Assembly (NCBI GenBank): GCA_002862205.1 | Contig: PKCN01000309.1 | Coordinates: 1-64,000 of the forward strand | Direction: 5' to 3' | Origin: Planctomycetaceae bacterium | GTDB taxonomy: Bacteria; Planctomycetota; Planctomycetia; Pirellulales; Pirellulaceae | Length of the DNA: 64,000 nucleotides | In this document: positions 43,248 through 51,300 of the stretch, piece by piece | Position numbering within the stretch: position 1 is the first letter of the stretch | Layout of the letters: each line of letters opens with the position of its first letter | The notes under the pieces: generated by a model | What the model saw: the letters and a program-made list of their open reading frames with translations, nothing else | Databases searched by the model: none | What the model was told of the DNA's origin: nothing | Position numbers and translations under genes: made by a program

Positions 43248-44460
43248 ACAGGACTGGACTTCAATCATCCGCAAACATGCGGTGAAACTGAATCCTGATT
43301 GGGTGGCAATGCGAAGACACCTGCACCAGTACCCGGAACTCTCAAATCACGAGTACCAGACCACTGAATATCTGGTGGAAAATTTTGAGCGACTCGGTTT
43401 GCCAACGCATGTGTCCGGTGAGGGACGCGGGTTGACTGCCGATCTGGTCTCTGCGACCGAATTGGCAAGCGGACCGTGCATTGCCATTCGTGGTGATATT
43501 GATGCCTTGCCAATTCAGGATTCCAAACAGGTCGATTATCGAAGTCGTTGTGATGGGGTCATGCATGCTTGCGGGCATGACGTGCATGCCACCATTGTGT
43601 TCGGAGCCATGCAAATTCTTGCGTCGATGAAGTTGGCGGGAGAATTACCATGGCCAGTGTCCGTTCGCGCCATCCTGCAGCCTGCCGAAGAGCTTGCTGT
43701 GGGCGCCAGGCATATGATCCATCATCACGCTTTACGAGGGGTCGATGCCATTCTTGCACTGCATGTTGATCCAACCCGCCCGGTAGGTCGTATTGGTTTG
43801 CGCAAAGGAACGTTGGCTGCTGCTTGTGATACGATTCACGTAGCAATCAAGGGAAGAGGTGGTCATGGAGCAAGGCCACAAATGACCAAGGACCCCATTG
43901 ATGCGGCCACTCACTGGGTACAGTCAGCGTTTCGCAGAATTGCGCGCACCGCAGATCCGCATGAGACGGTGGTGTTTTCGATCGGGCAAATGGAAGCGGG
44001 GCATAGTGCCAATGTGATCCCCGATCACGCAACACTTGCAGGATCATTGCGATCGCTTGATCAGGACAGTCGGCGAGTTGCTTTGGAGACGCTTGAAGAC
44101 GTTTGTGAGTCCATTGAACGCGAAACAGGCTGCTCGATTGAAATGAGACTGGGTGCGTCGGCTCCGGCTGTCGTCAATGATTCAAGGTTGGTTGACTTGA
44201 TGGTGGCGAGTGTTGGACCAACACTCGCCACCGGAGCCATTGAATGGATTGAGCAGCCGAGCATGGGAAGCGAAGATTTCTCGTATTATCTGGAACACGT
44301 GCCTGGAGCGATGTTGCGCCTGGGCGTCGGAGGGGATCAGGTGGGCAACGCACCACTGCATACTTCAGGATTTGATATTGATGAGCGGGCTCTCGCAATT
44401 GGCAGTCGGCTTTTTGCTGCTACCGTGATCCATTACTTTGATCCTGACAATCAGGATTGA
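43237..44460 (+). CDS. M20-family amidohydrolase
   Basis: The 407-residue protein is a metal-dependent amidase of the IAA-amino-acid hydrolase/N-acyl amino acid type. It has RRHLHQYPELSNHEYQT, RGDIDALPIQD, HACGHDVHA (metal His), LQPAEELAVGARHM (catalytic Glu pair), GRGGHGARP and SMGSEDFSYYLEHVPG. The fold is two-domain, with dimerisation insert near 190-300. It overlaps the RND gene stop by 11 bp at the ATG of 43237; an ATG at 43228 is equally possible. Coupling to an exporter suggests that it removes an acyl or amino-acid group from a small exported or imported compound. Confidence 0.94.
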   Translation: MVHEQDWTSIIRKHAVKLNPDWVAMRRHLHQYPELSNHEYQTTEYLVENFERLGLPTHVSGEGRGLTADLVSATELASGPCIAIRGDIDALPIQDSKQVDYRSRCDGVMHACGHDVHATIVFGAMQILASMKLAGELPWPVSVRAILQPAEELAVGARHMIHHHALRGVDAILALHVDPTRPVGRIGLRKGTLAAACDTIHVAIKGRGGHGARPQMTKDPIDAATHWVQSAFRRIARTADPHETVVFSIGQMEAGHSANVIPDHATLAGSLRSLDQDSRRVALETLEDVCESIERETGCSIEMRLGASAPAVVNDSRLVDLMVASVGPTLATGAIEWIEQPSMGSEDFSYYLEHVPGAMLRLGVGGDQVGNAPLHTSGFDIDERALAIGSRLFAATVIHYFDPDNQD

Positions 44461-44594
44461 TGCGGTCGCGGATCCCTGGCTGGCCGCATCCGACGGTTTT
44501 GTTTCGTAGAATGAGCGTGGGCACAGGCCGCGCGGTCAACAAAACGGCACGCACTGCAAACTAGCAATGATCAACGATTCGTGGGAGGATCGGG

Positions 44595-45734
44595 ATGGCA
44601 AAACTAGAATTCACATCCAACGCATCGCCTACCATTGGCGTGGAACTCGAACTCGGGATCGTTCATGGTGAGACGTTTCAATTGGAAAGTGGTTGCAGTC
44701 GCATGATTGAACGTTTGCCCGCAGATGTGGCAAATGAAGTCAAGCATGAGTTGATGCAGTGTTGCGTGGAAGTGATTAGTGGGGTTTGTCACACCGTTGG
44801 TGATGCTCGCGGTGACTTGTCAAGAAAACTCCGGCAAGTTGAACAGGCAGCCGAGGCTGAGGGTTTGAGGCTGTGGTGGGGCGCGACTCACCCCTTTGGC
44901 TTGTGGGAGGATCAGCACGTGACTGATACGCCACGGTATCACAGCTTGATGCAGTTATTGCAGGAACTTGCACGCCGCATGATTACGTTCGGACTGCATG
45001 TTCATGTGGGTGTGGATACCGGTGACAAGGCGGTCATGATTTGTGATCGAATCATGCAACATTTGCCCACCCTGCTGGCGTTGTCGGCCAGCAGTCCCTA
45101 CTGGCAGACCAGAGACACCGGGTTGCATTCGCATCGATCGAAACTGATGGAGGGATTGCCAACCGCTGGTTTGCCCACGTTGATGCGTAACTGGAGCGAA
45201 TATGTCTGGTTGGTGAACCATATGGTTGAAACAGGATTCATCAATACAATTCGGGAAATCTGGTGGGATGTACGACCACATCACAATTTTGGCACCGTCG
45301 AAGTGCGTGTGTGCGACATGCCGGGGAATTTGGATCATGTGTGTGGTTTGACTGCCCTGATTCAATGTCTGGTCAAAAAGTTGAGCGATGAGATTGATGA
45401 GGGAACTTATCAATTTGATTGTCACCCGATGATGGTTCGGCAGAATAAGTGGCGGGCAGCGCGTTATGGCATGTCGGCCAAACTGGTGCATGCACGTGAT
45501 TATCGGGTTCAACCAGTCACGCAGATCGCGTGTGATCTCGTGGATCGTTTGCGAGGTGTTGCCCAGGACTTGGGGTGTGAAGCCGACCTCTTGTATGTCA
45601 AGCAGATCACGCAGGGAAATGGCTGGGCTGAACGCCAACGCTCGATCCTGCAGTCGACAGGCCGCCCGGCCGCAATCGTCGAGCAGCTTTCAAATCAGGC
45701 TCGGTTGAGTGATTGCCATCTGGATGTGAAGTGA
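44595..45734 (+). CDS. YbdK-type carboxylate-amine ligase (GCS2 family)
   Basis: The 379-residue protein carries the glutamate-cysteine ligase type 2 signatures TIGVELELG, LRLWWGATHPFGLWEDQ, TFGLHVHVGV, NWSEYVWLV, EIWWDVRPHHNFGTVEVRVCDMP. The family joins a carboxylate (usually glutamate) to an amine, using ATP. E. coli YbdK has weak gamma-glutamylcysteine synthetase activity but the physiological substrate is unsettled. It starts with ATG. Its stop overlaps the ATG of tsaE by one base (TGATG), and pabB follows 16 bp after tsaE, so a three-gene operon is likely. Confidence 0.93.
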   Translation: MAKLEFTSNASPTIGVELELGIVHGETFQLESGCSRMIERLPADVANEVKHELMQCCVEVISGVCHTVGDARGDLSRKLRQVEQAAEAEGLRLWWGATHPFGLWEDQHVTDTPRYHSLMQLLQELARRMITFGLHVHVGVDTGDKAVMICDRIMQHLPTLLALSASSPYWQTRDTGLHSHRSKLMEGLPTAGLPTLMRNWSEYVWLVNHMVETGFINTIREIWWDVRPHHNFGTVEVRVCDMPGNLDHVCGLTALIQCLVKKLSDEIDEGTYQFDCHPMMVRQNKWRAARYGMSAKLVHARDYRVQPVTQIACDLVDRLRGVAQDLGCEADLLYVKQITQGNGWAERQRSILQSTGRPAAIVEQLSNQARLSDCHLDVK

Positions 45735-46228
45735 TGAATTCGAAACTCGTGCTTGAATCGCTGGATCTGAAGGACCTGCAGGATCTTGCCAATCGGCTTG
45801 TGCAATGTTTGCCTTCGAGGTTGACAATCGGTTTGGTGGGCACGCTGGGAGCTGGCAAAACGACGCTTGTGCAGGCAATATCCAGTGCCATGGGAGTCGA
45901 TCGGGCAGAGGTCACCAGTCCCACCTTTACATTGCTGCAGTCGCATCGTGGAGGAGGTCAGACGTTGCATCATCTGGATGCTTATCGGGTTGCAGATGAA
46001 GACGAGTTTCTCGAACTCGGGGTCGAAGAACTGTTTGACCAGGAACAGGCATGGACGCTGATTGAGTGGGCTGACCGCGTTGAGGGGGTGATGCCGAAAA
46101 ATGTGCTCTGGCTGGAGCTGCGGATCGACCCGCAGCCAGACAGGCGGACGGTGGAAATCACGACTGCGGATCACGTACTGTCGCAGGTACTGGAAACGGC
46201 ACTACGGGAAATGATCTCCAAAGGCTAA
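45734..46228 (+). CDS. tsaE: tRNA threonylcarbamoyladenosine biosynthesis ATPase
   Basis: TsaE is the ATPase that resets the TsaB/TsaD complex during t6A modification of ANN-decoding tRNAs. The 164-residue length is normal. Visible features are Walker A GTLGAGKTTLVQ, SPTFTLLQSHRGG, LHHLDAYRV and the conserved FDQEQAWTLIEWADRV. The ATG at 45734 overlaps the stop of the YbdK-type gene. TsaB and TsaD partners are not in the window. Confidence 0.95.
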   Translation: MNSKLVLESLDLKDLQDLANRLVQCLPSRLTIGLVGTLGAGKTTLVQAISSAMGVDRAEVTSPTFTLLQSHRGGGQTLHHLDAYRVADEDEFLELGVEELFDQEQAWTLIEWADRVEGVMPKNVLWLELRIDPQPDRRTVEITTADHVLSQVLETALREMISKG

Positions 46229-46244
46229 GCTGCCGGGATACTTG

Positions 46245-47750
46245 ATGGACCAGCCCAATGAACCCCTGCCGATTGTCCGACCACTGCCAGACAATGTCTG
46301 TTTGGTAGAGATGTTTTCGCGTCTGTCACGTTTGCCCGGGTGCTTGTGGCTCGATTCTGCATCGCGCGGTCCACGAGACCCCCATGGCCAACCCATCGGG
46401 CGATACAGCTTTCTGACCGCTGATCCCGTCAAATCTCTCGTTGCCTTTGCCGGGGACCCCGACCCGTGGCCAATTCTTGCACAATGGTGTCAGGCCTTGC
46501 CAAACGAACATGATCCGCAGCTGCCCCCGTTCCAAGGTGGAATTGCTGGCCTGATTGGTTACGAGGCCGCGGCCTGGCTGGAATCAGTGGGCATCGCAAC
46601 TGCCAATGATCTGCCAACACCTGCCATCTCGCTGGGGTTGTACGACTGGAACATCGCGTTTGACCACCAACTCGAAAAAGGGTGGATGATCAGTCAAGGA
46701 TTGGCCGCCACGGATCCGAGTCAACGATATTCAGTCGCCTTGGAGAGAGCTGACTACTTTCAGCAGTGGTTGTTTGGAAGTCCAAAAACGGAACGCGTGT
46801 CAAACGCACGCTCCGAGCAGGATGAAAGTTTGCCTGAATCGCAGGAGGATTTAGTACCCCTGGGTGATCTACCTGATCAACGCGGTCCCTCGCCCGTTGC
46901 TTTGCAACCCCAGTTTCCAACGGACCGTCCATCTGTGACCAGCAATTTCACAAGTGAGGGTTTTCAGGCGAGTATTGCCGCCGTCGTCCAGGCAATCCGA
47001 GCGGGCGATTCCTTTCAAGTCAATCTTGCTCAACGATTATTGGTACAGCAGCACTTGTCGTCACCGACACTTTATCTTCGACTGCGTGAAAGCAATCCTG
47101 CACCCTTCAGTGCCTACTATGGTGGCGATGGTTTTACCGTGCTGAGCAGCTCACCTGAGGGGTTTCTGCAGGTGCGTGGTTCTGTGGTCGAAACCAGACC
47201 GATCAAAGGTACCGTTCCTCGAACCGGGCATGACTTGACGGATCACGCATTGGCAGAAGAACTTTCTGAAAGTGAGAAGGATCGCGCTGAGAATGTGATG
47301 ATTGTTGACCTGATGAGGAATGATCTTTCCAGAGTATGTCGTGATGACAGTGTGCGTGTTGAACAGCTCTGTGAGCTGGAAAAATACGAATTCGTTCAGC
47401 ACCTTGTCTCGGTGGTGAGCGGTGAATTGCTGGATGAAATGACGGTGGTGGATTTGCTCAAAGTGTGTTTTCCCGGGGGGAGTGTGACTGGGGCACCGAA
47501 GATTGAAGCGATGCGGACAATCGCCCGCATGGAACCAAGCCGCCGGGGGCCCTATTGCGGGTCCATTGGCTATATCAGCTGTGGCGGCGATGCTGACTTC
47601 AATATTCTGATTAGGACGATTACTGCTGCTCATGGGCAGTTGCAAATCCCGGTCGGCGGTGGCATCACGGCTCGAAGTCTGCCAGCGGCAGAGGAAGCGG
47701 AGACTTGGGCAAAGGCCAAGGGCATGCTGCGGGCCGTGGAGTCAGCGTGA
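46245..47750 (+). CDS. pabB: Aminodeoxychorismate synthase component I
   Basis: PabB converts chorismate and ammonia to 4-amino-4-deoxychorismate, the precursor of p-aminobenzoate for folate (and of methanopterin in H4MPT users). The 501-residue protein has the chorismate-binding core with PIKGTVPR, where PIKGT separates PabB from TrpE (PIAGT). DLMRNDLSRVC, LKVCFPGGSVTGAPKIEAMR and IPVGGGITA follow. A Pro/Ser-rich insert (about 185-230) sits between the N-terminal and C-terminal halves. The start is ATG at 46245, after TTG at 46242. It is 16 bp from tsaE. PabA and PabC are not in the window. Confidence 0.94.
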   Translation: MDQPNEPLPIVRPLPDNVCLVEMFSRLSRLPGCLWLDSASRGPRDPHGQPIGRYSFLTADPVKSLVAFAGDPDPWPILAQWCQALPNEHDPQLPPFQGGIAGLIGYEAAAWLESVGIATANDLPTPAISLGLYDWNIAFDHQLEKGWMISQGLAATDPSQRYSVALERADYFQQWLFGSPKTERVSNARSEQDESLPESQEDLVPLGDLPDQRGPSPVALQPQFPTDRPSVTSNFTSEGFQASIAAVVQAIRAGDSFQVNLAQRLLVQQHLSSPTLYLRLRESNPAPFSAYYGGDGFTVLSSSPEGFLQVRGSVVETRPIKGTVPRTGHDLTDHALAEELSESEKDRAENVMIVDLMRNDLSRVCRDDSVRVEQLCELEKYEFVQHLVSVVSGELLDEMTVVDLLKVCFPGGSVTGAPKIEAMRTIARMEPSRRGPYCGSIGYISCGGDADFNILIRTITAAHGQLQIPVGGGITARSLPAAEEAETWAKAKGMLRAVESA

Positions 47751-48378
47751 CTTTGAAGTTTCTATCTTGATGCTACGGATACCGCTGTTGGTATCCTCTG
47801 CCGTGTTCGCGGAACTCGTTATTGGGTGCGTGCGTGTCAAGTTTGCGCTGGTGTTAAGCATGCCCGTATGGCGAAGATGCGCAGGCTTTTTTGGTTGGGT
47901 GTTTTTGCGGCTTTCAACATGATGACCGAGGGTAATCGCAGCCTTTGATTCCTGTCATTGCGATGTTTGCTGATGGCGTATCAGTGACATTCATGCAGAT
48001 GTAGAACGGACTGCGGAATTACGCAAAACATTTTCTTTGGGATTTCCCAGCTTGTTTTGGTGTGCGGCCCGACCTCGCATCAACGACGCAATTGTTGAAT
48101 GCTCGTTTGTTCTTGAATGTCATTTTTGTCCGTGGTTTGCGGTGTTTACTGCACACGCTTGGGTCCTGTTCGCCACGACGTTGCCTGACAACGGCTCGTA
48201 CTCATCCCCCTCTGCTGACTGCGGTTCAAATGGCGAACAAAGGGTGATTGTGATCCGTCCTATTTCACTTCAATGACGAAAAAAGTTTGTCGTTTTAGAA
48301 AAACATTCATAGACTCAAGGCCTATTCACTTGGGTCGCTGCCCATGACCACACAATCTTTTCTACACAGGTCAAGACA
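47751..48378. other. Long gap upstream of the giant GH18-GH5 gene
   Basis: About 630 bp with no recognised gene; candidate promoter elements lie near 48287-48315. The AT content rises in the last 100 bp. The length fits a regulated, separately transcribed secreted-enzyme gene. Confidence 0.45.
48287..48315 (+). promoter_or_regulatory. Candidate promoter of the GH18-GH5 gene
   Basis: TTGTCG (48287-48292) and TAGACT (48310-48315) are 17 bp apart, 64 bp upstream of the ATG at 48379. The -35 is imperfect. Confidence 0.45.
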
Positions 48379-51300
48379 ATGCAAATTCGCTTTCGTGAGC
48401 TATTAGGCTCCCGTCGTACCACCCGTGCGCAGCGCATGCGTCGCGCCCGCCGCCGGGTACAACTCGAATCACTTGAGCAACGGATTACGATGTCCGCATC
48501 AAGTGGAATGGAGGCCTCTTCTGGTTTGATATCCGGATTCAATGCTGCGGCGAGCAGTTCAAATGATGGTTCCGACATGCGGGCCGATATACCGGATCAG
48601 GTTTTTGCTCCCTATGTTGACACAACGCTTTGGCCACCATTCGACTTTGTCGAACTCGCAAGAGATGAGGGCGTGAAGTATGTCACGCTTGCATTTGTGG
48701 TCGCTGATCCGGCGACGAGTGAGCCCAGTTGGGGTGGTTATTACAGTGTGGATTCCGGCTACCGTGGTGATCAGATCGATGCATTACGGGATCTGGGAGG
48801 AGAAGTGCTGGTCTCGTTTGGAGGTGCTGCTGGAACTCCACTCGCAGCTGCGATCCCGAATGTCGGTGATTTGACTCAGGCCTATCAGGCAGTCATTGAT
48901 CAGTACGATCTGACTTGGATCGATTTTGACGTCGAAGGATTCTGGGTAACCGACGAGGCTTCAGTTGATCGTCGCTCTCAGGCAATTCGAAATCTTCAGG
49001 ATCAGGCTGCAATCGATGGCAAACCGTTGGAAGTCTGGTTCACGTTGCCAGTGTTGCCCAGCGGTCTGACCAATGATGGCTTGTATGTCGTTGAGTCCGC
49101 TTTGAGCCATGGCGTTGATATTGGCGGGGTCAATATCATGGCCATGGATTACGGCGATTCAGCGGCTCCCAATCCAGAAGGCCAGATGGGCGATTACGCC
49201 ATTGACGCAGCAGAAAGCCTGTTTGATCAGATGCGTGGTGCTTACGATGCTGCAGGTATTCCCGTGACCGACTCCGAGTTGTGGAGTCTTGTCGGAGTCA
49301 CTCCGATGATCGGGCAGAATGATGTCATGTCGGAACGTTTCTATCTGGAAGATGCCGAGAAACTGTTGGACTTTGCAGATGAAGTGGGGATGGGATTTCT
49401 TTCCGCATGGTCAGCGAATCGTGATGCCCCTTGTGAAACGTTTGGAACGCTTTCACTGACTTGTAGTGGTGTGCCGCAGGAACCTTTTGAATTTGCCCAG
49501 ACCTTGGGCCAATTCACCATTGGGGGTGGCGATGATGGTGGGTTGAGCGACGATAATCCACCCGATGGTGGCACGGATTCAGGGCTTGGTGATTTGACGG
49601 GAAATGTCTTTCCCGTCAATCCTGCTGGACCCGATATCATCAACTTCAATCCTGATGAAGATCGGCTCGATTTTGGTGATATCTCCGTTCACAATCTGAT
49701 TCTTGGGAAATTGGAATCCGGGGAAATCGCAATTGTAAATCCCTGGGCGTGGACTCCTGAATATCAGGTCATCAAAGATCGCAGTTTTACCGACCTGAGT
49801 ATCCACAATTATGGTGTGGTCGCCAACGAACATTTGCGGCAGGACATCGGTGGTGTCGTGTCGTGGGAACAGGGTGTCGGACCTCGCGATTCTGATACGG
49901 TCTATGTCCGTTCACACGAGTATGGTGTTCAGGAACGAGTGGATGATTTTGATCCAGAAACGACCAAGCTCAGTTTCCTCTACTTTGGAACGCGCGAACG
50001 TCTGAGTGTGGAGGATACATCCGAGGGCCTGTTGATTTCGGTTCAGCCAACCAATCAGAGTGTGCTGTTGGCCGGAATTTCAAAAAGTGATCTGGTACCT
50101 GCCAACATTGAGTTTCACCATGATCAAATTGTCGAAGATCAGTTGGAATTGCAATTTGGGTTCACGGTCGATGAATTGACGCTGGTGAGTCGAGCAGAGT
50201 TGCTGACTCCAGCTGCGCCTGCAGGGGAGACGACTGATGGAAACCAGACACGTCCAGGCAGTGGCAATTCCCATGACCATGGAAACCATGACCATGGTGG
50301 CGGTGGGATGGACGGCATGATGCCATCAATTTCAGTGGCGGATGTCGTGGTAACCGAAGGTACAAGTGGGAATGTTTCGACGGGAGCATTGTCAACTCTT
50401 GGCAATCAGATCGTTGACGAATCAGGACAATCTGTGCGTCTTGCGGGCGTGAACTGGTTCGGTTTCGAGACGACCAATTTCGCTCCGCATGGCTTGTGGA
50501 GCAGAGGGTACGTCGAAATGATGGAACAGATGAAGGCCGAAGGATTCAATACCATCCGTCTGCCATACAGTGACGAACTGTTTGACGCTGGCAGCACACC
50601 CAATGGTATCGACTTCAGCAAAAACTCTGACCTGGAGGGATTGAGTGGACTGGAAATCATGGACCGGATTGTGGCACAGGCTGATGAGCTTGGGATGCGA
50701 GTGGTTTTGGATCATCATCGATCTGAGGCAGGAAACAGCGCCAACGGATCGGGACTTTGGTATTCCGCGGAGTATCCAGAATCCGTCTGGATCGATCACC
50801 TCACACAATTGGCAACCCGGTACGCCAATAACAGTTCAGTGGTCGGAATCGATTTGCATAATGAGCCTCACGGTCCAGCAACCTGGGGTGACGATTCAGC
50901 CAACGATTGGCGTCTGGCCGCTGAAAGGGCTGGCAATGCGGTGTTGGCGGTCAATCCCGACCTGCTGATCATCGTCGAAGGCGTTGAAACCGCTTCCTCT
51001 GGATCTTATTGGTGGGGCGGGAATTTATCCAACGCCGGTGACGCGCCGGTGCGTTTGGATGTGGCAAATCGGCTTGTCTATTCAGCACACGATTATCCCG
51101 CCAGCGTCTACCAGCAGGACTACTTCAGCGACCCTGCTTATCCAGACAATCTGACCGAAATCTGGAATGAAAACTGGGGCTACCTCTTCCGTGACGGGAT
51201 CGCACCTGTCTTATTGGGTGAGTTTGGCAGCAAACTTGAAACCGTCAGCGACCAGCAATGGTTCGACGCCATGGTTGAATACCTCAAAGGCGATCTTGAT

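Noticed and set aside
46245-47750. Anthranilate synthase component I (TrpE)
   Set aside because: The chorismate motif reads PIKGT, which is typical of PabB, not PIAGT.
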